Source: Tilletiaria anomala UBC 951
Lineage: Eukaryota; Basidiomycota; Exobasidiomycetes; Georgefischeriales; Tilletiariaceae
Length of the DNA stretch: 41,969 bases
Direction of reading: 5' to 3'
Assembly: GCF_000711695.1 (NCBI RefSeq)
Contig: NW_013546890.1
Location: 1-41,969 of the forward strand
Shown: positions 26,091 to 37,600 of the stretch, piece by piece
How positions within the stretch are numbered: the first letter of the stretch is position 1
How the letters are laid out: each line of letters opens with the position of its first letter
The notes under the pieces: generated by a model
What the model was told of the DNA's origin: nothing
The model's database searches: none
The model's input: the letters and a program-made list of their open reading frames with translations, nothing else
Made by a program: the position numbers and the translations under genes

Positions 26091-27769
26091 TCAAGCGAGC
26101 GCGCCCATGGGGTCGTAGCACGGCAGGACGATGGAGCGATCGTCGACACCGTTCTCGAACAGCGTCCACAGGTCTTTGGGCACAAACTCCTTGCGGATGA
26201 CGACCTGGTACACAAACTGGCAGAACCACTCGGCGCTCATGACCATGTACCCCTCCTTACCTGCGGTGCTGCCCCACGAGTTCTGCACGGCAAAGCGCAG
26301 GGGTGCGCCGGTCTTGGCGTCGAGGTGGACCGCGTCGATGACCATTGCGTGTGTCATCTGGCTCTCGCCCATCTGCAGGCGCTCCTTCTTGGTCAGGCCG
26401 AGCGTGATGCCGAATGCGTGCTCGTAGTCGTATAGCTTCGTGTCCATGATCCCGCTCGGCGTGTGGCTGAACTGGCCCACATCACAGCCGAAGAACACCG
26501 CGTGGCCCGCCTTGACGCTCTCCACGACCTTGCGCATCATCAGCTCCGGGTCCGTGTTAACGTACCGCACTGGCTCAGCGCCCCAGATGTTGCCAAGGCG
26601 CGAGACGGTAATCAGCTTGTTCGGCTCGTTGCGCGGGTCGTGCACGAGCGAGCAGGACCCCTTCGCGGTGAACGTGCCTGTGTACTTGACCTGGAAGTCG
26701 TACGGCGTCGTGCGCAGGCTTTGGTAGCGCCCTTTCGAGTCGTACCAGCTGAACTCAAACTCTTCGTGTGGCCGCGGTGGCTTGCCGTACGCGATGGCCA
26801 GCATGCGGTACACGTCTTTCATCTGCTTTTGCTTGTGCGCACGCAGCGTGCCGAGCACGGCCGCGTCGCGCTGCGCGGGCGTCAAGCGCCCCGATGCCAC
26901 CGACGCGGCGAGGCGCTCCTCGGAGACGGCCTTGAGGTCGCGCAGTTCCTGCGCCATCTCGCGCACCTTAACAGTGACGAGCCAGTTGATGCGCGACGTG
27001 TTGGACGAGTTGAAAGACTCGGGGAACACTGACTGCGGCACGACGCCGTACTTTACAATTAGCGACGTCACCATGTCCCACTGCCCGCCGTCCGAGTAGA
27101 ACGAGGACGAGAGGAACGAGAGCTCCCGGTCGTCCCACGCGCGGTCGGCGAGCTCGATGACGTTCTCGAGGAAGAAGTTTGCCTTCTCGAGCTTGTCGCA
27201 AAAGTGCAGGTACGACTGGCTCAGCTCAAAGTCGGCGTCCTTGATATCCAGCTGCTTGATCACCTCGAGCCGGATCAGGTTTGTCAGTGCAAACAGCCAG
27301 CACCGCCCGGAGGATTTTTGGTTGGTGACTGCCTTGGCGTGCAGAGGCACGCTGTGCGTAAAGACGTGTTGGTTAGTAATCTCGGCATCGCGCACGTGCA
27401 GCGAGTCGGCAATGTTGGCGTTGTGCAGCGTCATGGCCGCCAAGCGCGAGGTTGGTGCCTGCAGGATAGGGTCGAAAGAAAAGGTCCGAGTCAGCCTCCA
27501 TCGAGATCGCTGATGCGTTCTAGGTCGACACCACCCACCGCAAATGCATCTTGGTGCCACTCATCAAGCCTATCGAGCGCGATCTCGGCGGTTCCCTCGC
27601 CGGGGGCGTCTGCGTCGAGCTGGTCATGTTGCGTCCAGCGGGAGGCGCGATGCTGTTGCTCTGCCTGTATGCGCGCCGTGCGGTCAGCCGACACGTGGTG
27701 GACGTACGCGGCATTTGATTTCTCGACCGGTGTCGTCGGGGACGCGGGCTTGGAGGGGGCGCTGCCCAT
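26091..27769 (-). CDS. BLH1: Bleomycin hydrolase, cysteine aminopeptidase of family C1B, about 532 aa
   Basis: Two exons, 27769-27539 and 27458-26091, are joined over an 80-nt intron (donor GTGGGT), giving DEWHQDAFA then APTSRLAAMT. Members are homohexameric papain-like peptidases that act as aminopeptidases, inactivate bleomycin and hydrolyse homocysteine thiolactone. Catalytic residues by motif: Gln124 and Cys130 in QKSSGRCWLF, His447 in QMTHAMVIDAVHLD, and Asn460 in VQNSWG. The N-terminus MGSAPSKP fits an N-myristoylation signal (Gly2, Ser6, Lys7) and leads a ~75-residue extension. The C-terminus is YDPMGALA; the yeast and human enzymes carry one more residue after this, which self-processing removes, so this protein may be made already mature. 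Low-complexity G-rich DNA lies upstream of the ATG. Confidence 0.95.
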
Positions 27770-28791
27770 GGTTGCTGATGAGAGAATGGGATCTGCGGGT
27801 GTAATGGCTGACCTCGAGAGTCAAAGGGCGGGGTACGCTTGCTGATGCTGTGTGACCAGGGGGTGGGGGCTCGACGTAGATGGGATGAGGGCTTTGTTAT
27901 GTGGTGGAAAAGGGGGGGGCGAGGATGGTCGAGGATGGTCGAGGATGATAAGGACGCGTGACTCGTAGGCTGGTTCACGTTGTGTTGACTCTTGCTGGCT
28001 GGCTGCCTCCTCCCCCCCTCCCCGCGCTAGACTCATCAAGTGCCTGGCTGGCTGGCCCGCGTGGCACCTTGGTGGGTCGTGTGATCACCAGGCGGCAGGG
28101 CTCTCCGCTCTCGACCCAGTCGGTGATCAGCTTCGGTCGACATCGGCCGCACATTGAACTAGGCCTTCGGCCGAGAACCGCTTCTTTCCGTCTCCACGCC
28201 AAGAGAGTGAAGTGACTGAGAGTTTGGGTTATCCTTCTTTCCGGTACCACGCAGCCCTAGTTTAGGGGGGGATTTGGTAGGCCCGTAACTTTGTGCCTTG
28301 GCACGGAAAAGGCTGCTGAAACACCCACCCACCCTTATGGCTTCCAGCGTCAAGGGCGGCGGCATCCTCCGTCCACTGGTAGTAAGTAAGTAGGAAGGCA
28401 GCTGCTCGCTAGCTGACTGATCTTGTGTGTCCGTCCGTGGTCGGGTAGTCATTGGTGGGCAGGGAGGTCCGCCCGCCAGCGCCAGGCTGGCTGTGCGCTC
28501 CTCTTGCACACCCAATCAAAGGCAGGCAGGCTGGAGGGCCACTTGAAGAAGCCCCCAGGATCTCGTCGCACCAGCAGGGGAAACGCACATCGCACGTTTT
28601 GATTCATCCTCCCCTGCGGTTGGCATGCTAAAGGAAGCCAGGCAACCGAAGCGGCCTCCTGCCATCAGATCGGATGGATCTCACGCAGAAAGCGACCGTC
28701 CTCACGGCCTGGCCGTTTTTCACCATCCATAAATCAAGCATTCAACCACGTTCGGGCACCTCGTAGAGACTATACATGTCAGATTGTCACG
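27770..28791. other. Upstream region of BLH1 with short tandem repeats
   Basis: This is about 1 kb between the ATG of bleomycin hydrolase and the stop of ECO1, both on -. It contains an 8-base G run near 27912-27919, next to a 10-bp unit (GAGGATGGTC) repeated two and a half times at 27921-27947, and an ACGCGT at 27954-27959. A GTAAGTAAGTAG-type short repeat lies near 28380-28391. No gene is recognised; this is probably promoter plus the ECO1 3' region. Confidence 0.5.
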
Positions 28792-30171
28792 TCAATCTTC
28801 TTTGAAAACAAGCAACCTTGGCTCCTTCCCCTGCTCTTCTTGGCGATGCGCTGCGCCTCGCCCGCTCCGGATCCATCGCTCCGCCAGCCTACGCCCCGCG
28901 GCCGTCGGCTGGCTGAACGCGACGGCCTGCGCACGCGCACCGCCGTGCAGCTCGAGCACTGCGTGCGCGTCCAACCCATAGCAGCTCTTCCCCAGCGCCG
29001 CATCCAGCAACAGCGCGCCGATGCCCAGGCGACGTAGCGAGCGCATCACCCAGATCCGGTGGATCCCGATCGACGGAGACAACGTCGCGCGTGGCTTGCC
29101 ATCGGAAACGGAGGTTGCTGTTGCTGCTGCTGAGGGCGTGTCGCCATCGCCGTTGTCTCCATCGTAGAAGACCGCGTCGTCGCTCTCGTCTCCTACATCT
29201 GCTCCTGCTGTTGCGGCACGATCCTGGCGCAGGGGAAGCACCTCCCGCGCCGCGCCGGGCTTGACACGCCCCACGAGACACGCGCCAACCGCGCGGCCCC
29301 TGCACCGGGCGATGAACAGCTTGCACGAGCGTAGCATCTCCAAGGGCAGCGCTACCGCGCCGAGCGCTTCGTCCACCGTGCTCAGCACCTCGTGCATCTT
29401 GGTGTTCCTCTGTGCACCGCCCGCGCCGTTGCTAGACTTGTTGGTAGCTGACGTGGAGATGACGGTGTTGGGTATGGTGGTGGTACTACTCTTACGGCTG
29501 TCCGCCCGAGACGCGCTCGGAGGTGAAAACGACGCGAGACTGTACATCAAGACGACAACCTCATCATCACTGTCGAATGGAGAGCTCGCCGTACTACCGC
29601 TGACGGGTTTGAGTGCCTGCAGCCTCTTGCGGCCCTCCTGATCCTTGATTGTCAGCGTGAGAACATTGTCATCTGCCTCTTCTGCTCCGGACAATGCTTT
29701 GCCAGTCCAGACAATGCCATCAACGACGCGCGCGTGGTGCCAGCTGTGCATTTTGGCGTCCTCTGGCGACGAACTGTCGTACGACATGTTGCACTGCCCG
29801 CACGTCACCGAGCGCCTCTGTCCAAAGTCGAGGACCATCTGTTGCTTTTGCTGGGCAGGCGTCGGCACCGACACCGTTGGTTCCGAGGTCGCTGCTTCTG
29901 CTGGAGGGGACTCTGCGTGTGGCCTAAATTCCAGTTCTGTTGCAGCATCGTTCTGCACTTCCTGTAGCTTGGCCCGGGGCTCAGCAGGCGGAATGGAGCT
30001 CGCTGGAGAGCTTTCGCGTTGGTCTGTTTCCTCGTCCCGCGCCAGCAGGCTGTCCTTCTCGCTGGCAGGCTGGGAAGAGGAAGGGAGTGGCGCTGCAAAT
30101 CATGTAAGGGAGGCAGGCAAATGTAAGCGAAGGGTCACCAGTGCATTCAAAAGCGAAGCCGTGGCATGCAT
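28792..30171 (-). CDS. ECO1: Cohesin acetyltransferase Eco1/Ctf7 (ESCO type), about 436 aa
   Basis: The main exon, 30069-28792, is secure; a 33-nt first exon, 30171-30139, is proposed over a 69-nt intron (donor GTGACC, strong pyrimidine tract before CCCAG). Eco1 acetylates Smc3 in S phase to establish sister-chromatid cohesion. A PCNA-binding-like stretch (QKQQMVLDF, about 85-93) is followed by the family C2H2 zinc finger: Cys101 and Cys104 (CGQCNMSYDSSSPED), His119 and His122 or His123. The acetyltransferase part contains KLFIARCRGRAVGACLVG, HRIWVMRSLRRLGIGALLLD (acetyl-CoA loop RRLGIGA) and the terminal signature FSQPTAAGRRLAERW. An acidic, Ala/Ser-rich insert of about 60 residues splits the domain before HRIWV, and a second lies after the zinc finger, which explains the length (yeast Eco1 is 281). 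The proposed ATG shares a base with the MSH6 stop. Confidence 0.88.
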
Positions 30172-33100
30172 TACGTACATGCTTCTCCCTTGCCTTCGTC
30201 TACGTCCAATCTGGCTTTGTCATTACGCTGCAAGTTAGACACTTGCCCCCTCACGATATCAAGTTGCGCAGCAATGATAGCAGCACCATCACCGCCTCCC
30301 TCCTTCTCATCGCCCTCTCCCGCTACAGTTACGGCAACTTCCAGCAAAAACTCAAAGTCTGCAAGCGTGGCGACCGAAATGCGCGACTGCATGCGCTTCG
30401 CCTGCTTGGCCTTGCTATCCTGAGCGAACTCGAGCGCCACTGCTTGTGCACGATCGCAGATCTCGCGCGGGATGCCAGCGAGCGCGGCGACTTGTGTCCC
30501 ATAAGATGACTCAGCGATGCCAGGCACGAGCTTGTAAGTGAAGATGACATCTTGTAGCTGATCGTCCACCTGCACTTGCATATGCCGGTTTGCAACGCGC
30601 AGATAAGAATCAAATTCCAAGGCGAGCGAGGTGTAGTGCGTGAGGAAAAAGCCGATGCAGCGTGTGCGGCTGATGAGATGATGCAGGACCGCGTACGCAA
30701 TCGCATGGCCGTCGAACGTGGATGTCCCGCGTCCGAGCTCATCCATAATGACCAGCGAGCGGGGAGTCGATTCCTTCAAAATCCTCGACGCCTCGAGCAT
30801 CTCGACCATAAATGTGCTGTTGTTCCGGAAGATCTGGTCGTTGGCGCCCATGCGTGATGCGATGCGATCCACTGGGGAAATGGTTGCGCTCTGCGCAGGG
30901 ACCATGCAACCGATCTGAGCGATGATGACCGCAGTGGCCGCTGTTCGCGCTGTCGTACTTTTACCCGCCATGTTGCCCCCCGTCAAGATCATGATCTCTT
31001 CGCTCTTCTCCACACCCAGTGCAATATCATTTGGAATGAACTCTGTTGTGCTCAGCGTCCCTGCGATGCACGGGTGCCGAAGCTCTTGGAATTCTATCGA
31101 GGCCGAGGACGACTCGACGAACGTCGGCCTACACACAGGCTCGCCCATGCTCCTGGATGCTTCCGAGAGACTAATCAAGCAATCGAGCTCGGCCACTGCT
31201 TTGACAGCCTTCAGGAAGACTGGCGCGTGTGTGCAAAAGGCTTGGAAGAGAATCAAGCTGAAGCACCGCAAGGCCGCAAGACGCGTTTCGCGAGCCTCTT
31301 TCAGTTCCTGGACCAGCTTGCGGACTGCAGGAGAGTAGTGGCGATGGACGTCCTTTGTTTGGCTAACCAGGATCCAGTTGGCCGGTACCTTGGTCGCGCG
31401 GGGCACTTCAATCTGATAGATATCCTTCGTTCCCATGTGCTTGAATTGGATCTTATTCTTGTTCAGGTTGAGATTCTTGGTAATTTCCGTCAGCTCTTCG
31501 TTGAGCTGATCCTCAATCTTGTTGAGTGCCTTTTCCGCCTTGTCGAATTCAGCGTGCACGCCTGACGCAGGAACGAAAGACTGATCGTCGCCATTGATTT
31601 CGAACTTGCTCTGCACCTCCTGCACGAGCGACTTGATTGAAGGGATGGATTTGAACAGGCTGCTTACGGCCCCCGTCCGATGATTGTCAGCCTTAGCCTT
31701 CAAGCCTCTCATACCCTTGTCGAAAAGCTTGAGAGCACTTAGAACGGCCAGGAACTCCCTGGGCTTGCATTTTCCAGCATATATGCGGGGGATGATGCGT
31801 TCGATGTCGGGCAGTTTGGAAGCAAAGTCGCTGAACGCGCTCCTGAACTCATCGTCTTGCGAGATGTCCTCAACGGCGTCAAGACGCGCGTTGATGGCAT
31901 CGATCTTGGTAAGAGGCGAAACGAGCCAAATTTTAAAGAGACGCTTGCCAAAAGGAGTCTGGCAGCGATTGAGAAGCCTGAACAGAGTGCCCTCCTCGTT
32001 CCCCTGCTCATTGCTCAAGACATTGAGATGGGCCAGGCTCTGTGCGTCAAGCGCTAGACACTCGTTCTTCTTGATGGTGTCATAAATGTCAAAGTTGCGG
32101 CTGCTGCACAAGTCCTTGTCCAACTGCAGCGTTCCGAGGTAGTAAAGCATGGCACCGAGCGCAGCCATCGCCTCTCCGTAGGTGGCCATGGAAGAAATCG
32201 CCTCTGGAACTTGTGAAGGATCTTCAAATAGCTCGTCTACCCTTTGTTGCGCGGCTTCGGCCGTGAGGAATTCGACGGCGGGCTTAAGCATGGTGATCTT
32301 GCAAGACTGCGTGACGCAATTGCGAATCATGCGAAGGGTTGCCTGCGACATGCATCCTTTCTCGTAGAGAAGTTCTTTAATCCTGAGTGACCGCAATAGC
32401 GTCTCGAGCTTGCCGCGAGTGGCATCATCGATAAAGTGCGCTAGCCGAAATTCGGCTGTGGCTGCATCCAATGTGCATATGCCAATCGTCGGGGTATCCG
32501 CACCCGCATCGTAGTCCGCGATTTGTTCCTTGATCGATATGCAGTAGGTGTTCATATCGTCTTGGAGTGCAGACGGCTCGACGATAGTGCCGCTGGTGAG
32601 TACGTGACGAAGCTCGCGATTGACAATGCCAGAGTCACCGCCCTTGTTCTTCTTGCCGGTGCGCATGCCTTTGGCGACGGCCGTCTCAGCTTGATCGACT
32701 CGCCCTACCTTGTAGCCTAGCGCGAGGAATTTGGCGGCAAAGAGTTCGAAGGATGATTCGGGCACACCGACCATCTTCATCTTAACCCGATCCGTGAGCT
32801 TGAGGTCGAACTCGCGATGTCCAATCAGAGCATCGTCCTCGTAGAGCTCGTAGAATTTACCCTTTTGGAAGAAAAGGACGGTATCGAAATGATTTTGTTT
32901 AATCTTCCAGAATTGCACTTCGAACGGAGAGAAAGAATTCCAAGCCGAGTTGGGAATGTACAGCGTGCGAGGATCATAGTCAGGATCTCCAGGGCGGTTC
33001 TTGTCTTTGTCACGAGGATCAAGGAGGAAGCTGAAAGGCTGTTCGGAAGACTTCTTCTCTGCTTTTGCTTCTTCAGCTCTTCTTTCTGCGTTTGTAAAGA

Positions 33101-34119
33101 AGGAGCTGCTCGATCCGGATTGAGTTACTGTACGGGCAACTGGCCTGGGTGAGGCTACGTCCTCCTTGACACTTGTAGTCGCCGCCTTGGTCTTGACTTT
33201 GGGCTTCTTTGCGGGCGAGTCTGGCGCATCGGACGCTGATCCTGCATCTTCGTCACTGTCGGCAACCGAGATGGGGCCATCCTCGTCTGATGAAGCGTCT
33301 CGCATCTCGTAGTCTTCATCATCATCGCTTGATCGTCCGTTCTTCTTACGACGCTTGGTGGCAAGTTCTGCTACCTTACTCTTCCCTTTGGCTTTGGGTA
33401 GTGGCTTGAAATTGTCTGACGCATCACTGTCTGTTCCCGACTCTCCAGATTCTGCATAATTCATGGGCCTCTTACGCGTGCGACGCTAGAGTAAAGCGTG
33501 TGACAATGCTGAGTGCATGAATGCTACTCAACACGTGTATTCTTATACTCACAGATCCAGTTGCGACCCTTTCGTCTTCATCGTCTTCATCATCTTCATC
33601 TCCGAGGCTAGTACAAGCGCTCTCAATAGACCTTTCGGGTGCTGGAGGCTGGAATGTTTGACGCGCTTGCTTGGCTGCCGAGGACGCGACGGGACTTGTG
33701 CTATCGCGATTGGGCTCGGTCGGGGAGGTGGGCTTTGAAAAGCTGGAGGCATGACTACCATCTACAACTTCCTTTCTTTTGCGCTTGGCGAGAGGGGATG
33801 AGGGCGGAGGAGATGGAGGCGCGTTCTTGGTCTTGTTGAGCCGCGGGGACGAACGTGTAGGTCGGTTTGTAATTGAAGGAGGCGTATCAGGGATGGAGTT
33901 CTCAGACGGAGGAAGTTTACCTGAAGCTGAAGTCACTTTCGATGCACTGCTGCTCTTGGGAGGCTTAACTGCCCCTTCCTTGCTCGCTAATGTTTGCTTG
34001 TTGGTTTGTCGTGCGGGCGTGGTGGCAGCGGCGGCGGCGGAGCGTTGAGCAGGCTGCGTCTGAGGTGCAGGCCCGCTGTTTTTGGCAAAGAAGCCCAGGA
34101 GGGTGCTTTGCTTCCCCAT
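30171..34119 (-). CDS. MSH6: DNA mismatch repair protein Msh6, 1293 aa
   Basis: Two exons, 34119-33553 and 33485-30171, are split by a 67-nt intron (donor GTGAGT); the join gives ATGS then RRTRKRPMNYAESGES. Msh6 pairs with Msh2 as MutS-alpha, recognising base mismatches and small loops in the nucleus. Residues 4-11 (QSTLLGFF) form a PCNA-interacting box at the extreme N-terminus, as usual for Msh6. A disordered acidic and basic linker follows. The mismatch-binding Phe-x-Glu is at about 400-402 in GKFYELYE. The lever and clamp regions follow, then the ATPase: Walker A TGGNMAGKST near 1022-1031, Walker B LVIMDELGRGTSTFDG, and the LTHY switch. Walker A has Gly where MutS proteins almost always have Pro (GPNM). 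Length and order fit the family. The gene diverges from the ZIP4-like gene over a region with MCB boxes. Confidence 0.96.
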
Positions 34120-34614
34120 GGTTCACGAGCCTACACTTCTTTTTCCGGTTGTCAAATTCTGCTTGAGCGTATGCTGTGTTTGCAATATGATGGGCATCTG
34201 ACAAGAAAGCAAGGCAGGATCGATGCGTTGATATAGTCGAGTGTGATCTGAATGACAGACACCTGGTTGAGACTTGCCTCGTCCTGTTAGAGAATGCGCG
34301 ACGCGTTTTCCTCCCTCCCCCCTGGCCTCAGCAGTCAGCTCGTGAATAGCCAGGGAGACGCGCGAGTCGCGACGCGCTCGGCGCTTTCTCGTGATGCGAG
34401 GCATTCGGAGGCAGCTTTTAGGGTTACGCGTTCCACTGGCCGCTGGGCAACTCTTTTTCTGTCACCATGCACCACTTCTCGTACATACAGGCATGACGCG
34501 TACCAGCTCTCTGACTCTTTACCCGCATTCAAGTACGCAACCTTTAAATGAGACCAGCAATCTGAAACGAGGCAGCCTTGAGTCGCTTTTCAGCAGCCAA
34601 ACGTCGAGGCGGCC
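34120..34614. promoter_or_regulatory. Divergent MSH6 / ZIP4-like promoter with a cluster of MCB boxes
   Basis: The 495-bp region between the two ATGs has three perfect, palindromic ACGCGT motifs at 34301-34306, 34426-34431 and 34496-34501. Two near matches, ACGCGC, lie at 34358-34363 and 34372-34377. ACGCGT is the MluI cell-cycle box bound by MBF (Mbp1/Swi6) in yeasts, which drives G1/S genes including MSH6 and, in fission yeast, pre-meiotic S-phase genes. Three copies within about 200 bp is far more than expected by chance. Control of MSH6 by this cluster is likely by analogy; control of the meiotic neighbour is inference. Confidence 0.6.
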
Positions 34615-37600
34615 ATGTCAGCGACATCATTCATGATGACGATCAAAGACAAAAGAGTCTCCGCGCCACAGCCGCGCGTTGGGAGGATATCCATCCAAAG
34701 TCCTCTGCTTGCGCTGCCGCAGGCTGTTCCTACGATCGTTGATAATGAGGATTCTGCGCACACGCTCGCTTCATACACCAAGTTCAAGAAAGAGGCGGTC
34801 GTCTTGTCTTCGTCTGAGTCCATGGAACCCACAGAGACCGTTCTACGTATCCGGGCTTCTTCAGACAACTTGCAATCGCTGCTGGCTGCATCTGATGTAG
34901 ACGTCGCCTCGGTTAAAGATGCGCTCCTTCAGATGGAGCATCTGGTCTTGCGTGCGCCGAAGATGATAGTCAAAGAGAGCAAGAAACTTAGAGACATCGA
35001 CCACATTGCTCTGCTTACCGCAGGCGAGTGCCGTGTTCCGAAGCAGTCCCCAGCGGCAGGTCATGAACCTTGCCATCATCTCTGTTACTAGGACAAGCGC
35101 TTTGGAATGCCTCGCTTTCTTTACCTATGACAATTCAAGAACTCCGAGCGCTTGGCACCGCAAGTGCGCTTGGACCGGCCACAAAACAAAGCCCCACACT
35201 GACTGATGCTCTTGCAGCTCAGGAAAATGCAGCTCGGATTTTGACTATTTATCTTTCGTTCTCAGATGGTTCAGGTCAAGATGATGCCTGCAAATTGGAT
35301 TTGTTAGACTCGATTCTAGGGAGCCACGTTTTTCTTGTAGCGCGGCTTCTTGGTGATGAAGAACGAGGGAACTCACCTCTTCCTTTAACAGCTCGACTGA
35401 CATATCTCCTTGCTGTGCCTCTTAAGATTTGGGGTGCATACACTCAGCTCAAAGCTTCATCGCAAGCGCCATCAGCATCGAAAGGCGGCTCACATTGCAG
35501 CACGGTGCCGCGAATATCCAGAACCTGCGCGTGGAGCTTCACATCGTTCAGTTTGACAGTGTACGCGCGTGTTGAAATTCGGCTTGCTGCATATCTAAGC
35601 TGATTATAGTCCATCTTTCCAGTACTGCTCAAGGTGTCTCATGCACAGTGCAGCACGTGCACTGGAGCTCGCACTGGAGCTCGTAGAGCCTTCCACGTGT
35701 ACCCAATTCCTTGCTATTGTCTTGGCACATCGCGCTGCTCAGCTTGGGCAGCTTTATCTTTCGCAGGGTGTTGATCAAGAGTGCAGTCACACGGGTGCCA
35801 CGATGAAAATAAGTGCTGCCGCACGATGGTTCAGACGATCTATCGAGCTCCTGAACGCGGGTTCGGATAAATCGACATTATCTCATAATATCAAGGTGCG
35901 CCCTTGGTGTTCCAGACGAAGATATGACCACGTCGCTCTGATGCGTTGGGCATTCACAGGCCATCACACGGGACGGCTATGGTGAGAGACTATGTTGTGC
36001 AATCAAGAGACAGAAGTGATATGCGATTGACCGCCCTGTGACTGTAAGACGTGGCTCGTCTGCTTTTGGGCTACGCCGCCAACGGGGCAGAGGGACATTT
36101 ACAAATGTTTTTGCAACGTCAGCTTCTCCAGGTCGGAACCCATTCTGGTTTGGCTCTCAACCCCATGGCTGCCATGGCAACCTCAAGGGACAGCACATGT
36201 AGTACCAGGTTTCACAAGGCTATTCTACACAGTCTCCAAGCTACTCTCACGGAGTCAAGTCCAGATTCTCTCGAGGTCAGCGACAAGATGGCACTCCTGG
36301 TGCTACTGTGGAAAGCTGGGGACTCGGCGTTCACATGCAAGAGATTTGACGAGGCTGCCGAGTACTTCGCCCTGGCGAGTCTGCCTCCTGTCTACTTGGA
36401 TGAGGCGACGCAAAGCAACACCATTCTCAAAGCAGCTGTCGCACTGCTGCATGCCGACTCCCCGCATCGAGCATGGTCAATTCTCGCAAGGATACCGCAA
36501 GGCCACGAAACTTCTTTTCTGTATAAGATCATTCGCCTCACCATAGCTGTCAAGCGGGAGGATTTGGATGAAGTTTCTATTCTGCGCCATGTCGACGATC
36601 TCATGCAATCGCAAGGATTCGAGGCAGTTGCCCTTCTTCCACTTCTTGAACATTCATTGAAGCATGGGCAACTCGTGCTAGCGGTGAAAGTGATGACAAG
36701 TCTAGTCAAAGACAGCCGACACTCCGCAAGGCTATCGAAAGGGCTCGATATAGCTCGGATGGAGCATGCAATAGCCATTGCGATGAATCATGTCACCGCG
36801 GACAACGCTCATTCGCTTGATGTTGCAGCCAGTACGGCTCGACTTCTGCAACAGCGGATTGCTGGAGCCTTCCACACACCACCGCACATAATTCTTTCGA
36901 TTGGCAAGATTTGCTTTCGGCTCTCGATGGCAGCAGCTCCTGGAGTGTCTCAAGTCCTCAAGAACGAGCTCCGCGAGGCGGCCACCGGTCTTCTGCGCAC
37001 AATAAGAGACAAATCGAGCTCATGCTGGATGCTCGCTCTGCTCTCGGTGCTACGAGTTGAGCATGAGTTGCAGCAGTCGCTCAACATGCCGATACAGGGG
37101 GAAGCGCTGCACGGTTTGCTTTCTTCTCTGTACGAGGCCGAATTAGCGCTCTCCACAGTGACATCAATTGACGAAGCTGTGTGTCAGCGCGTCCTCCTCT
37201 GGATCTCACATCTGACCGCCGAGATTCGTATCCGCATGCGAGATTGGGATGGGCTACACAGGTGCATCGTCAGTGCTAAGCAAATCGCGACTGATCCTCT
37301 CTTGCAATTTTCTGTCCTCGAACCGATCGCTGCCATGATGACAACATCCACTACTAACCTTGCGCCGCTGAAACTTGTCTTCTTCCTGGCGGAAAGCATT
37401 CTTAGCGCTCTACTCTCTTCGCCTCTCTCGGCTGCGCCTGAGTGGACGAAAATCGCTGCCTGGATCCGAAGTCTCGTCCTCAGCACAGAACTGATGAGCC
37501 ATTCCAGGTTTACGGCCGCTGCAAATTATGGCGCGATGCTTGCAAAAGTCGAGGAGGCAACGGTGCACCTACGGGTGATTCTGGACGGTCATCATCATCG

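Noticed and set aside
35353-35447. Reading straight through this stretch of the ZIP4-like gene instead of splicing it
   Set aside because: The continuous frame runs into sequence unlike protein, while splicing out 95 nt restores the phase with the next exon. I kept the intron but marked it as the least certain.
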